Assembly: GCF_036924745.1 (NCBI RefSeq)
Contig: NZ_JAZHSD010000001.1
Coordinates: forward strand, 3,906,001-3,970,000
Direction of reading: 5' to 3'
DNA from: Bradyrhizobium sp. AZCC 1693
Lineage (GTDB): Bacteria > Pseudomonadota > Alphaproteobacteria > Rhizobiales > Xanthobacteraceae
Length of the DNA: 64,000 bases
A program made the translations under genes and the position numbers. Below are positions 27,375-37,490 of the stretch, piece after piece. Numbering within the stretch: position 1 is the first letter of the stretch; each line of letters starts with the position of its first letter. Under the pieces are notes generated by a model. It did no database searches and was not told the DNA's origin. It saw nothing but the letters and a program-made list of their open reading frames with translations.

Positions 27375-27685
27375 TGATTTGAGGCTCCGGTTTCGAAGCT
27401 TGAATCACGTCTGCGGTAGCGCCATCAACCCGCACCGGCCTATAGCGAAACCGCTCTGAATTTACTTCCGCTTTGGGGGCATAGCCGAAATAGCCGGACT
27501 TGCCGCTGGGTCGCTCGTGTAGCCATTGACCCAAATAAGACTCTCGGCGGCGGCGCCTTCTCGCATCTTTCAGGGCAGCCTGTGTGCTCAATGGCAACCC
27601 ATTGGCGGTCTACATTGCGCGCGGATGGCGCCTCGTCGAGTACGCCATCCGCACCCGCAATGGGTCTCTTAGGAAGAAACGAGCC
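27375..27685. other. Intergenic stretch between IS fragment and cupin gene
   Basis: About 310 bp with no supported gene. Frames continue through parts of it but show no family pattern. The sequence CCCATTGGCGGTC near 27599 and CGCAATGGGTC near 27657 form a weak inverted pair. It lies in the decayed accessory zone next to the transposase scrap; I see nothing else in it. Confidence 0.4.
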
Positions 27686-28093
27686 TTAAGCCTTCAGGTC
27701 CGTGATCCGCATGATTGCGACCACGTTCCCATCGTTGAACGCCTGCTCTTTTGTGTCCTTGTTGCAGGTCCAGACAAAGTTCTTCTTGGCCGTAAAGGTC
27801 TTTCCCTCCTGCTCGAGCCGCATCTCCCCTTCAGTGATATGGCAGACCATGGCATTCTCCATCGGGGGACCCATAGTCTTCGATCCCGGCTGCATAATGA
27901 CATCGCGCATTGAGACGGTCTTAAAACCGGGGATGATGGATGGTGTCTCGCCATCGTAAGCGCGCACCACGACACCTGGCCACGGCGTCGCATCCTTGTA
28001 GCCCGTGGTTTGAGCAGCGGCGGGCTTCATCATAGCCGCCGAAGCCGCTGCCAACCCGATTCCCAATGCTGACCTTCGATCGATCTTGTTCAT
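27686..28093 (-). CDS. Exported cupin-domain protein
   Basis: A 135-residue protein. The N-terminus MNKIDRRSALGIGLAAASAA followed by MMKPAAAQ is an export signal with twin arginines (DRRSALG), so Tat export is possible. The mature part is a single-domain cupin: MRDVIMQPGSKTMGPPMENA, MVCHITEGEMRLEQEGKTFT and FVWTCNKDTKEQAFNDG, where the usual metal-binding His residues are mostly replaced, so metal binding is doubtful. GGAG lies eight bases before the ATG at 28091-28093. It is alone between fragments of mobile DNA. Function unknown. Confidence 0.75.
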   Translation of the reverse strand: MNKIDRRSALGIGLAAASAAMMKPAAAQTTGYKDATPWPGVVVRAYDGETPSIIPGFKTVSMRDVIMQPGSKTMGPPMENAMVCHITEGEMRLEQEGKTFTAKKNFVWTCNKDTKEQAFNDGNVVAIMRITDLKA

Positions 28094-28764
28094 CGCTTTT
28101 CTCCAGAGGTCACGCGACAGCCGCCGCAGAAGCGGCGTGCGCATTTCGTGGAATGTGAATGGTGGTGCGAAACCGAAAAAAGGGTCGGTCTCTTCAGAGC
28201 GCGCGCCTGCCGATGGCACCAATGCTGCTTGTCCGCCCCGAACGATGATTTCGGCACGTCCCGCTTCAAGGGCAACTACATTCTGCGCGACTTAACGCGC
28301 CTGAGAAACAGGTGGTTCCGCCCGGAGATCCGATTGCCATCCCGTCCGAGGCGATGACTGCGGCTCCCAGGAATGTCGGGAGTTGGCACATAGCGTCGTT
28401 TCGCTGCTATGCAGCAGCACGTAGGCTAATGTGAAGGTTTGCGGATGCCGGCCCCATGAAGGTGGCGCGGCGCACACGGGGGCCGGCGTACGCAAACCTC
28501 CGAGGGAGGAAACCGCGGGAGGGGGACGTGGATGGCGCGGCGTGAGCTATGGGGATTTGAGTGCCGCGGATGAGGTGCTGTGGCACTTCTCGGACCTCCA
28601 ATGATGTCCGCGTTCGCGCCGCTTTTAGGAGCTGAGCGGACATCGACCCGAGTTTCATGTTTCTGATTTGTGAAAGCACGCCCCAGTTCGCGCGATCGCC
28701 CGATCTATTCGGCGGCGTTGGCCCGGAGCGGCGCGGCGCCGGCCTCGCTGCGCGCCCGCAGACG
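28094..28764. other. Non-coding accessory stretch with repeated sequence
   Basis: About 670 bp without a supported gene. Short open frames give only low-complexity or Arg/Pro-rich peptides. The segment 28384-28431 is one copy of a 48-bp repeat whose other copy is at 32336-32383. The rest resembles dispersed Bradyrhizobium intergenic sequence rather than a decayed gene that I can name. Confidence 0.5.
28384..28431 (+). repeat. Left copy of 48-bp imperfect direct repeat
   Basis: The first 26 bases, starting TGGCACATAGCGTCGTTTCG, are identical to 32336-32361, and 43 of 48 positions match over the whole unit (compared by eye). Both copies are in the same orientation and bracket the broken type I secretion genes and a pseudogene. 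The text is also known as a dispersed Bradyrhizobium intergenic motif, so it may be a family repeat and not an element end. Confidence 0.65.
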
Positions 28765-30075
28765 CTAGCGCTCGCGCCAGGCGCGCATCAGCTGATCGGA
28801 GAGCGGCTTGGCGAGGTAGGACATCACCGTGCGCTGGCCGGTCTGAATGAAGGCTTCGACCGGCATGCCGGCGATCAGCCTCAAGTCGCCGAGGCGCGCG
28901 AGCTCCACCTCGGGAACGGCGATGCGGACCACATAGAAGCTCACCCCGCTCTTCTGGTCGACTGCGACGTCGGCGGACACGTTGCTCACTGCGCCGTTGA
29001 GCTGCGGAGTGGTGCGCTGGTTGAAGGCCGTAAAGCGCAACAGCACCGGCTGGCCGACCGACACGCGGTCGATCTCATGCGGGGGGATGCGCACCTCGAC
29101 GACGAGCGCGTCGTGGGTGGGGACGATGAGCATGATCTGCTCGCCGGCGCTGATGACGCCGCCGACGGTGTGCAGGGCCAGCTGATGCACGGTGCCGTCC
29201 TGCGGCGCGCGGATATCGATGCGTTTGAGCTGATCCTCGGCGGCCACCCGTTTCTCGACCAGCTCCGAGGTTTTCGCGCGAATCTCCGCGAGGTCCCGTC
29301 CCACCTCGCTGCGCAGGTCCTGATCGATCTGCATGATCTGCAGCGCGGTCTCGGTGATTCGGCCCTTGGTTTCGGCGGTGGCGGCAATTAAAGCGCCGCG
29401 TTCGCCATGCAGGCGCGCCGCATCGCGCTCAAGCGCCGTCAGGCGCGAGATCTGGACCAGGTTCTTGCGCCACAGGTCGCGCACGCCCACGAGTTCCTGG
29501 TCGATGAAGGTGGTCTCGCGGTCTTTCGCCAGGATCTGCTCTTCGAGCCCGCGGATCTGCTCCCGAAGCTGGCCGACGCGCTCGTTGAGCTGCGCCTTCT
29601 TGCCGGCGCGGGCGGCGCGGCGGAGCTCGAACAGCTTGTGCTCGCCGACGATCAGCCGATTGACGTCCGGATCGGACGCACGCGCGGTGAGGTCCGCGGG
29701 AAAGTCGAGACGGTCCTGGTCGTCGCGTTCCGCCTCGAGCCGTGCCCGGCGCGCCGCCAGCTCGTCGAGGCTTTTTACAACGATCAGGAGATTGGCCCGC
29801 GTTACCGTCTCGTCGAGGTGCACAACCACGTCGCCGGCCTTCACCTTGGCGCCCTCGCGGACGTTGAGTTCGCCGACCACGCCGCCGGTCGGGTGCTGCA
29901 CCTTCTTGGTGTAGCTGTCGACCACCAGCGTGCCGGAGCCAATGACGGCGCCGGCCAGTTCCGTGGTGGCGGCCCAGCCGCCGACGCCGCCGGCGAGAAC
30001 GATGACCGCCGTGAGGCCAGCGCGCAAATGCTGGCGGATCGTGGTCGGGATCGCGCTCACCGGCTCGCGGATCAT
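28765..30075 (-). CDS. HlyD-family type I secretion periplasmic adaptor
   Basis: A 436-residue membrane fusion protein of the PrsE/HlyD type. Residues 15-40 form the single inner-membrane anchor (LRAGLTAVIVLAGGVGGWAA). Residues 45-85 are the first half of the lipoyl/beta-barrel part, with VQHPTGGVVGELNVREGAKV; residues 100-280 are a long alpha-helical hairpin; RIDIRAPQDGTVHQLALHTV and GEQIMLIVPTHDALVVEVRI complete the barrel. It would link an inner-membrane ABC exporter to an outer-membrane channel. Its start overlaps the stop of the ABC partner by four bases, but that partner is truncated and frameshifted, so export by this pair is unlikely. Confidence 0.88.
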   Translation of the reverse strand: MIREPVSAIPTTIRQHLRAGLTAVIVLAGGVGGWAATTELAGAVIGSGTLVVDSYTKKVQHPTGGVVGELNVREGAKVKAGDVVVHLDETVTRANLLIVVKSLDELAARRARLEAERDDQDRLDFPADLTARASDPDVNRLIVGEHKLFELRRAARAGKKAQLNERVGQLREQIRGLEEQILAKDRETTFIDQELVGVRDLWRKNLVQISRLTALERDAARLHGERGALIAATAETKGRITETALQIMQIDQDLRSEVGRDLAEIRAKTSELVEKRVAAEDQLKRIDIRAPQDGTVHQLALHTVGGVISAGEQIMLIVPTHDALVVEVRIPPHEIDRVSVGQPVLLRFTAFNQRTTPQLNGAVSNVSADVAVDQKSGVSFYVVRIAVPEVELARLGDLRLIAGMPVEAFIQTGQRTVMSYLAKPLSDQLMRAWRER

Positions 30076-31260
30076 GGGTTCGCCCCCTCGGCCACGACCT
30101 TGAGCGGCACCGGCGTTGGCCGCGGCTGCATCATCTTGGCCAGCAGCGTGTCCTTGGGTCCGAACGCCTGCACGCGCCCTTCGGCCATCACGATCAGCTG
30201 GTCAACGCCGGCGAGCACGCTGGTGCGATGCGCGACGACGATGATAATGCCGCCTCGCGCGCGTACGCCCATAATGGCTTGCGTCAGGGCCTGATCGCCG
30301 TCGGCGTCGAGATTGGAATTGGGCTCGTCGAGCACAACCAGGAAGGGATCGCGGTAGAGTGCGCGGGCGAGCGCGATGCGCTGCCGCTGTCCGGCCGAGA
30401 GCGCCGTGCCGCCTTCGCCGATCTGTGTATCGTAGCCGTTCGGCAGTCGCAGCACCATCTCGTTCACACCGGCGGCGCTCGCTGCGGCGATCATCGCCTC
30501 CGCATCGGGCTCAGGCTCGAAGCGGGCGATATTCTGCGCCACCGTGCCGGCGAACAGCTCGACGTCCTGCGGCAGATAGCCGATATGGCGGCCGAGCGCC
30601 TCCGAGCTCCATTGTTCGAGCGCGGCGCCGTCCAGCCGCACCTTGCCGCGTGCCGGCACCCACACGCCGACGATGGCGCGCACCAGCGACGACTTGCCCG
30701 ACGCGCTCGGGCCGACGATGCCGAGCCCCTGTCCCGGCTTGAGCGCGAAAGAGGCCTCCTGCACCACGACGTGCTGCTCGCCCGGCGGCGCCACGGTGAC
30801 GGCCTCGACGGCGAGGGCCTTGCACGGGCAGCGACCATGCCTTTCCAGTGGGCGATGGCGAGTTCGACCGGAGCGAGCGCGCGGGACGTGAGGATCGCGC
30901 CGGCGATGATGATTCCGGCGCTCGCCTCCTGGATGATAACGAGATAGCCGCCGACGCCGAGCACCGCCGATTGCAGCACCATGCGCAGCACTTTGGAAAC
31001 GGAGCCGAAACCGCCGGCGATATCGGCGGCGCGCCGCTGGGTGGCCATGTAGCTTTCATTGGCCTCCGCCCAGCGCGCGGCAAGGCGCCCGCGCATGCCC
31101 ATGGCCTGCAATACCTCGGCGTTGCGGCGGCTGGCCTCGGCGAGTGCGTTGCGCTGGGCGATTAGGTCTTTAGAGGGTACCTCTTTGGGATGAGCCGCGG
31201 CAGCGAGCGTATTTGTTCTGGCAAGCGCTGTATGATCAATGTTTGTGTCGGCCAGCTTGA
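30072..31260 (-). pseudogene. Type I secretion ABC exporter, truncated and frameshifted
   Basis: The 3' part (30072-30794) is an intact nucleotide-binding domain with Walker A GPSASGKSS, signature LSAGQRQRIALARALYR and Walker B LVVLDEPNSNLD. The upstream frame (to about 31260) holds the second half of the membrane domain, RNAEVLQAMGMRGRLAARW to PVELAIAHWKGMVAAR. At about 30815 the frames change: after HWKGMVAA the text ALAVEAVTV continues in the other frame and roughly 20 linker codons are missing. The N-terminal peptidase-like region and first membrane helices are absent. It is a PrsD-type exporter gene that lost its 5' end and reading frame; the left and right limits are approximate. Confidence 0.82.
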
Positions 31261-31369
31261 GCACAGAGTGAATGCGCGCGGTGTTGTAATGACATCGCCT
31301 GGACATCGGCTCGTCTAGTCCGCGATCGTTTGCGCGCGGTCGTCAGCCCGAGCGCCCGTAAGGCGGTCC

Positions 31370-32301
31370 ACGTTGGCGTTCGACGACGTCGTGGCGCGGG
31401 ACGCCGCAGGCAAGGTACGGCGGATCGGGCTTATTGCTGGCGGCTCTCGCACCATATCATTCCCTATCGTTGCTGCATTCCCCAGGGTATGCGCGAGCTG
31501 GGCTACGTCGAAGGCAAAGATTTCATCACATGGAGTGGCGCTTGCGGAGGGAAGCTATGGGCGCATCCCAGGCTTTGCCGCCGAGCTCGTACAATCGAGA
31601 GTCGACGTCTTCGTGCTGGCGACGGGAGCAGCGATTCGCCCGGTTCAGCAGGCAACCAGCACCATTCCCATCGTCATGGCTTACTCGATCGATCCGGTCG
31701 GCAACGGCTTCGTCGCGAGCCTGGCGCGTCCCGGCGGCAACACCACTAGGCTGGCCGGGTCAGCGGATGACACTTCGCCGAAGCAAATTGAGCTTGCCCA
31801 CCATTATTCCAAAACCGCCTTGCATCGGATTTCTCGTAAATACCGGCAATCCAAACTCGTCCGCCGTCCTTACGAGTGCAGGGGCAGCGGCCCGGATCGC
31901 AGGCCTCGCCATCGTGCCTGTGGAAGCGCGCAACTTGCCGGAAATTGAGAGCGCGTTCGCCACGTTCGCCGGCCAACGTGTTGGCGCGATCATGGCCGGT
32001 GCGGACGCAACCTTGTTGCTCCATCGGCAACGGATCGCGGAGCTGGCACTCCAGGCAGTCTGCCTTCCATGTTCGTGAACCGCGAATATGTCGAGGCCGG
32101 CGGGTTGATGCGTTATGGTGAAAGCATCAAGGATTTCTTGCGGCGTGCTGCGACCTTCGTGACAAGATTTTCAGGGGTGCAAAGCCAGGTGAACTGCCAA
32201 TCGAGCAGCCCACGAGGTTCCATCTCACCATCAATCGCAAGACCGCCCACGCCCTTGGTGTCACCATCCCGCCGCAACTCTACATGTTCGCCGACGAATG
32301 A
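31370..32301 (+). pseudogene. ABC transporter substrate-binding protein (ABC_sub_bind), multiply frameshifted
   Basis: Pieces of one protein lie in successive frames: KVRRIGLIAGGSR, MRELGYVEGKDFITW, GSYGRIPGFAAELVQSRVDV, TSTIPIVMAYSIDPVGNGFV, LARPGGNTT, then IGFLVNTGNPNSSAVLTSAG, RVGAIMAGADATLL, MFVNREYVEAGGLMRYGES and finally INRKTAHALGVTIPPQLYMF with stop at 32299-32301. In order they give the complete PF04392-type binding protein, with at least four small frame breaks. This family is present in dozens of copies in Bradyrhizobium. This copy cannot produce a working protein and has no start codon or signal peptide left. Confidence 0.85.
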
Positions 32302-32335
32302 AGCTGTTACCTGCTGCGATGCATCAGTCCGCCAA

Positions 32336-32383
32336 TGGCACATAGCGTCGTTTCGCTGCTAGGCAGCGGCACGTCGGCTATCG
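32336..32383 (+). repeat. Right copy of 48-bp imperfect direct repeat
   Basis: Matches 28384-28431 in the same orientation, with five differences. It begins 35 bases after the end of the substrate-binding pseudogene and just before the 3' end of the RND pump gene. Together the two copies bracket about 3.9 kb of decayed genes. Confidence 0.65.
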
Positions 32384-32539
32384 GGGCATGGCGGACTCTG
32401 GCGCGGTGTCAGCCCGGCAACTTTATGAGTTCACGGACTGGATGCATCGGCCGCCGCCTACGCCAAAGTTTCTCGACGGCCCAAGACCGCAAGTCCCGGC
32501 GAAGCCCTGGCGTCGCGGGGTCACGGAGCATCACAGTGT

Positions 32540-35500
32540 CTACGGCTTCACCGGCGCAGGCGGCCCGTATGGCTCGCTCACGGCCGCCGCCTCCTCCACC
32601 TTCTCCCGGTCCCCCGCCAGCACGCGCTGCACTGAGACAAAGAACACCGGCACCATCAATAGCGCCAGAATCACCACCGCGATCATGCCACCCATGACGC
32701 TGGTGCCGAGCGCTTGCTGGCTGGCGCCGCCGGCGCCGGTCGCGATCGCCATCGGCAGCACGCCGCAGACGAAGGCGAGGCCCGTCATCAGGATCGGGCG
32801 AAAGCGCAACGAACACGCTTCGATCGTTGCCTCGATCAGCGGCTTGCCTTGCGCGCGCAGATCCTTGGCGAATTCGATGATGAGGATGGCGTCCTTTGCC
32901 GCCAGGCCAATGATCGTGATCAGGCCGACGGTGAAATAGACGTCGTTCGGCAGGCCGCGCATCGTGGCGGCAATCACCGCGCCGCAGATGCCGAGCGGCA
33001 CCGTCAGCAGGACTGCAAGCGGAATGGTCCAGCTCTCATAGAGCGCGGCGAGCAGCAGAAACACCACCAGCACCGAGAGGCCGAGCAGGAACGGCGCCTG
33101 CGAGCCCGACAGCTTTTCCTGCAGCGACTGCCCGGTCCATTCGAAACCGAAGCCGCGCGGCAGCTTGTTCGCAAGCCTCTCCATCTCGGCGATGGCGTCG
33201 CCGGAGGTGAAGCCGGGTTTGGCCTCGCCCGAGATGCGCACGGCGGGATAATAGTTGAAGCCCGCAATCTGCGTCGGCCCCTTCGACCACTGCACCGTGG
33301 CGAAGGCGGAGAACGGCACCAACTGCCCGCGGCTGTTCTTGACGTTGTAATTGAGGATGTCGTCGGCGTTCATGCGGCTGGCGCGGTCGGCCTGCACGAT
33401 GACGCGCTGCATCCGCCCGCGGTTCGGGAAGTCGTTGATGTAGTTCGAGCCGAGATTGGTCGAAATCGTCTGGTTGATGTCCTCGAAAGTGACACCGAAT
33501 GCGCCGGCCTTTTCGCGGTCGATCATCAGATTGACCTGCGGCGCCTGCGGCAGGCCCTCGACATAGACCTTCTGCAGCACCGGGCTGGCATTGGCTTCCG
33601 CGATCAGGCGATCGGACGCAGCGACCAGCGCCGGATAGCCCTTCTGGCCGCGGTCCTGCAGGCGGAACGAGAAGCCCGAGGAATTGCCGAGATTGTCGAT
33701 TGGCGGCGGCTGCAGCGCGGAAATCCTGGCGTCGCGGATCGACGACAGCTCGCGGTTGATGTCGGCGACGATGGCGGACGCGGCATCCTTCGGCCCCCGC
33801 TCCGACCAGTCCTTCAGCGTAATGAAAGCCTGCGCGGTGTTCATGCCCTGGCCGAGGAAGCTGAAGCCGGTCAGGAAGGTGACATCCTCGACGCCCGCAC
33901 GGTTGAGCAGATACTTCTCCACGCCCTCGACGGCAGCCTCGGTGCGGGCATAGGAGGAGTCGGACGGCGTCTGCACGTCGGTCGTGATAAAGCCCTGGTC
34001 GTCGACCGGCAGGAAGCCGCCGGGCAGCCGGACGAACGCCCAGCCGAGGCCAATCAGCAGTGCGGCATAGATCAGCATCAAGCGCCCGGTGCGCTTCAGC
34101 GAACCCTTGACGGTGCGCGTGTAGCCGCCGCGGCCGGAATCCAGCACGCGGTTGAACCAGCCGAACACGCCCTTGCGCGCATGGCCGTGGCCGGCTTCGA
34201 CCGGCTTCAGCAGCGTCGCGCACAAAGCCGGCGTCAGCGACAGCGCCAGCAGCGCGGAGAAGGCGATCGCGGACACCATCGTGACCGAGAACTGGCGGTA
34301 GATGATACCGACCGATCCCGGAAAGAACGCCATCGGCACGAACACCGCCATCAGCACCAGCGTGATGCCGATGATGGCGCTGGTAATCTGCGTCATCGCC
34401 TTGCGGGTCGCTTCCTTCGGCGGCAGGCCCTCTTCCGCCATGATGCGCTCGACGTTCTCGACCACGACGATGGCGTCGTCGACGAGGATGCCGACCGCCA
34501 GCACCATGCCGAACATGGTCAGCATGTTGATGGAATAGCCGGCCGCCATCAGCATCGCGCAGGTGCCGAGCAGCGCCACCGGCACCACAATGGTCGGGAT
34601 GATGGTGTAGCGGATGTTCTGCAGGAACAGGAACATCACGATGAAGACCAGCACCACCGCCTCGACCAGCGTCATCAGCACCTTGTTGATCGAGGCCTTG
34701 ACGACCGGGGTGATGTTGTAGGGGATTTCGTAGCCGATATTGGCCGGAAAGAATTTTGACAGTTCTTTCATCTTGGCTTCGACGGCGCTCGCGGTCGCGA
34801 GCGCGTTGCCGGTCGGCGACAGCAGCACCGAAAGGCCCGCGGTCGGCTTGCCGTTGAGCCGCGTGTTGAACTGATAGCTCAAGCCGCCGATCTCGATGCG
34901 CGCGACGTCGCGCAGCCGCACGGTAGATCCGTCCGGATTGGCGCGCAGCGTGATCGCGCCGAACTCGTCGGGCGAGGAGAGCTGGCCCTTCACCAGCACC
35001 AGCGCGGAAATCTTCTGCTCCGGCGTGCTCGGCTCGGCGCCGACGCTGCCGGAGGCGACCTGCGCGTTCTGCGCCGATATCGCCTTGTTGACGTCGTCGG
35101 CGGTGAGGCCGTAGCCGACGAGTTTTGCCGGATCGACCCAGATCCGCAGGGAACGCTCGGTGGAATAGAGCGTGGCGCGGCCAACGCCGGGAATGCGCCT
35201 GATTTCGCCGAGCACGTTGCGGATCATGAAATCGCCGAGGCCGATTTCATCGAGCGAGCCGTCGGTCGAGTTCAGCGTGATGATCTGCAGCACGGCGGAG
35301 GAAGCTTCCTCGACCAGGATGCCCTGCTGGATCACGGCGCGCGGAAGCCGCGCCTCGACGCGCTTGAGGCGGTTCTGCACTTCGACCGAAGCCGCGCCGG
35401 TTTCGGTGCCCGGCACGAAATTGGCGATGATTTCGACCTGCCCCAGCGAGTCAGAGGTGGATTCGAAATTGAGGATGCCGGAAGCGCCGTTCAGCTCCTC

Positions 35501-35698
35501 CTCGATCAGCCGCGTGACGCTGTTGTAGAGGTTTTCCGGCGACGCGCCGGGATAGCTGGTCGAGATCGAGATCGAGGGCGGCGCGATGATCGGATATTGC
35601 GCGACCGCCAAGAGCGGAATCGAAATCGCGCCGATCAAACAGATGAAAAGCGCAACCACCCAGGCGAAGATCGGCCTGTCAATGAAGAAGGAGGGCAT
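32540..35698 (-). CDS. RND multidrug efflux permease (HAE1 family)
   Basis: A 1052-residue inner-membrane proton antiporter. It begins MPSFFIDRPIFAWVVALFIC and has the twelve-helix, two-porter-domain layout. The proton-relay motif in helix 4 is GILVDDAIVVVENVERIMAE with the Asp pair; GQVEIIANF-like and PGVGRATLY text mark the porter domain; the second half repeats with GLAAKDAILIIEFAKD. HAE1 members pump dyes, detergents and antibiotics from membrane or periplasm. The adaptor gene lies nine bases upstream. No outer-membrane TolC gene and no regulator gene is adjacent, so the channel must come from elsewhere. Confidence 0.95.
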   Translation of the reverse strand: MPSFFIDRPIFAWVVALFICLIGAISIPLLAVAQYPIIAPPSISISTSYPGASPENLYNSVTRLIEEELNGASGILNFESTSDSLGQVEIIANFVPGTETGAASVEVQNRLKRVEARLPRAVIQQGILVEEASSAVLQIITLNSTDGSLDEIGLGDFMIRNVLGEIRRIPGVGRATLYSTERSLRIWVDPAKLVGYGLTADDVNKAISAQNAQVASGSVGAEPSTPEQKISALVLVKGQLSSPDEFGAITLRANPDGSTVRLRDVARIEIGGLSYQFNTRLNGKPTAGLSVLLSPTGNALATASAVEAKMKELSKFFPANIGYEIPYNITPVVKASINKVLMTLVEAVVLVFIVMFLFLQNIRYTIIPTIVVPVALLGTCAMLMAAGYSINMLTMFGMVLAVGILVDDAIVVVENVERIMAEEGLPPKEATRKAMTQITSAIIGITLVLMAVFVPMAFFPGSVGIIYRQFSVTMVSAIAFSALLALSLTPALCATLLKPVEAGHGHARKGVFGWFNRVLDSGRGGYTRTVKGSLKRTGRLMLIYAALLIGLGWAFVRLPGGFLPVDDQGFITTDVQTPSDSSYARTEAAVEGVEKYLLNRAGVEDVTFLTGFSFLGQGMNTAQAFITLKDWSERGPKDAASAIVADINRELSSIRDARISALQPPPIDNLGNSSGFSFRLQDRGQKGYPALVAASDRLIAEANASPVLQKVYVEGLPQAPQVNLMIDREKAGAFGVTFEDINQTISTNLGSNYINDFPNRGRMQRVIVQADRASRMNADDILNYNVKNSRGQLVPFSAFATVQWSKGPTQIAGFNYYPAVRISGEAKPGFTSGDAIAEMERLANKLPRGFGFEWTGQSLQEKLSGSQAPFLLGLSVLVVFLLLAALYESWTIPLAVLLTVPLGICGAVIAATMRGLPNDVYFTVGLITIIGLAAKDAILIIEFAKDLRAQGKPLIEATIEACSLRFRPILMTGLAFVCGVLPMAIATGAGGASQQALGTSVMGGMIAVVILALLMVPVFFVSVQRVLAGDREKVEEAAAVSEPYGPPAPVKP

Positions 35699-35707
35699 AT
35701 CTCGATC

Positions 35708-36922
35708 TCAGCGCGCGGCTTGCGCCGCCGGTGCGCCCGGTATCGTACCAACCGAGGCATCCGCATCGATCCACGACTTTGACTTGACCTTGTCGCCGGG
35801 CACGAATTTCTGGAACCCGTCGACGATGACGCGGTCGCCGTCCTTGAGGCCCTCGCTGACCAGCCACAGGCCGTCCTGCACCGCGCCGGTGCGCACCGGC
35901 TGCGTCGCCACGCGGCCGTCGTCCTTGACCACGAACACCTCGCTGCCGCCGCCGGCGTCGCGCTGGATCGCCTGCTGCGGCACCGCGATGGCGTCGGAAT
36001 CGATACCCTGTTCTATCAGGACGCGGACATACATGCCCGGCAGCAGCTCGCGATGCGGATTCGGAAACTGTCCGCGCAGCGTGACCTGCCCGGTATAGGC
36101 ATCGACCTTGGCTTCCGAGAACAAGAGCTTGCCCGGGATCGGGTAGAGCGTGCCGTCGTCGAGCACGAGGCGGACCTTGGCCGCGTCGGGCGCGATCCGG
36201 TCGAGATCGCCGCTGTCAAACGCACGGCGCAGCTTGTGCATCTCCGAGACCGATTGGGTGAAGTCGGCGTAGATCGGGTCGAGCTGCTGGATGGTGGCGA
36301 GGCTGGTGGTGTCGTTCTGGATCACCAGCGCGCCTTCGCTCACCAGCGCGGCGCCGACGACGCCGCTGATCGGCGCACGGATCGTCGCGTAATCGAGATT
36401 GAGTTTTGCGCGCGCGACTTCGGCCTTGCGGCTGCCGACTTCGGCCTCGGCCTGACGTTGCGCCGCGATCGCCTTTTCGTTCTCCACTTCCGGCGCCGCG
36501 CGCTGGCTGGTCAGTGTCGCGATACGCCGCGCATGCTGGGTGGCGAGATCAAACGCAGCCACTGCCTTGTCCAGCGCGGCCTCGCTCGCCTGCAGTTCCA
36601 CCTCGAACGGCTTGGGGTCGATCCGGTACAGCGGATCGCCGGCTTTCACCTCGGTGCCCTGCTGGAACAGGCGCTCGACGACGATGCCCGAAACCCGCGC
36701 CCGAACTTCCGAAACCCGGGTGGGAGAGATCCGGCCCGGCAATTCGCGCACGAGGGCGCGGGACTGGGGCCGTACGGTAAAGGTGCCGACTTCAGGCTCG
36801 GCGGGTTTTGCCGCGGCGGTCGCCGCGATCGGTTCATTGCAGCCAGCCAAAAGCGGCGCCATCGCAGTCAACATCAAAACGATGCATGCCGATCGCGTTC
36901 GTAGTCCGGACATTGAAAGCAT
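35708..36922 (-). CDS. RND efflux periplasmic adaptor, lipoprotein
   Basis: A 404-residue membrane fusion protein of the AcrA/MexA type. The N-terminus has a signal ending in the lipobox LLAGC, so it is lipid-anchored in the inner membrane. Residues 60-110 are lipoyl part one (VSEVRARVSGIVVERLFQQG), residues 110-180 the helical hairpin, then LDYATIRAPISGVVGAALVS, the beta-barrel (YTGQVTLRGQFPNPHRELLP) and membrane-proximal domains. It couples the downstream RND pump to an outer-membrane channel. ATG 36922 or 36913 could be the start; neither has a strong ribosome site. No TetR-type regulator is divergent from it. Confidence 0.92.
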   Translation of the reverse strand: MLSMSGLRTRSACIVLMLTAMAPLLAGCNEPIAATAAAKPAEPEVGTFTVRPQSRALVRELPGRISPTRVSEVRARVSGIVVERLFQQGTEVKAGDPLYRIDPKPFEVELQASEAALDKAVAAFDLATQHARRIATLTSQRAAPEVENEKAIAAQRQAEAEVGSRKAEVARAKLNLDYATIRAPISGVVGAALVSEGALVIQNDTTSLATIQQLDPIYADFTQSVSEMHKLRRAFDSGDLDRIAPDAAKVRLVLDDGTLYPIPGKLLFSEAKVDAYTGQVTLRGQFPNPHRELLPGMYVRVLIEQGIDSDAIAVPQQAIQRDAGGGSEVFVVKDDGRVATQPVRTGAVQDGLWLVSEGLKDGDRVIVDGFQKFVPGDKVKSKSWIDADASVGTIPGAPAAQAAR

Positions 36923-37490
36923 TGCCCCAGTTCAGGTTGGAAAGCGCGAATTGAGCATTCGCGACGTTTTCGTAAGAGGACGTCGTCAGGAGGTCTCGTA
37001 ACTCACGGTTGATGGCATACAGGATAGGGGGAGCCTGCTGCGACGCAATACGGTTTCCCGGCGGCCCAATGTCACACGACGCTATCGCGCTGAATTAGCG
37101 CTGATTTCTCGGATTCACTCAATTGTGAGCCGGCTCCATCGCAACGTTTCGAAAGCAAGCGTAGGAACCTATCGTTGGCTGCATGAGACTGGAGCAGATG
37201 CCGGAACGCGCGGCGCCCAGCACGAATCAGTTAAGACCAGCTGCCGGCCGCCCTCAGCCAATGATGGCTGACTCCCGCTCGCTGCCATCAGCGTAACCAC
37301 ACAGGCCTGCGGTGGCGAAAATCCCGGTTGGACATCGAAGCGTTCCAAAATACGTTGATGTCAAAGCCGGGTTTCGGAAAGAGGTTCCATCATCGTCTAC
37401 CCGAAATCGCGGCTTCCCAGCTTTTTTCTCCAGCCCGCTGTGCCATATTGGTTCCCCAGCGCGGCTTTTCGTAACGGATGACACCCGCAA
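36923..37490. other. Non-coding stretch between efflux adaptor and MotA-like gene
   Basis: About 570 bp with no supported gene on either strand. It is clearly lower in GC than its neighbours. A near-palindrome TCGCGCTGAATTAGCGCTGA lies near 37085. The usual divergent efflux regulator is missing, and I cannot recognise remains of one. Promoters of both flanking operons should lie here. Confidence 0.5.

Noticed and set aside
31220..31290. HYNTARIHSVL as the end of an IS3-type integrase
   Set aside because: Only a few residues resemble YNxxRxHSxLG, with no DDE context or terminal repeat; it is too short to support.
32714..34759. A 681-codon plus-strand frame opposite the RND permease
   Set aside because: Arg/Gly/His-rich shadow composition and complete overlap with a well-supported 1052-residue transporter.
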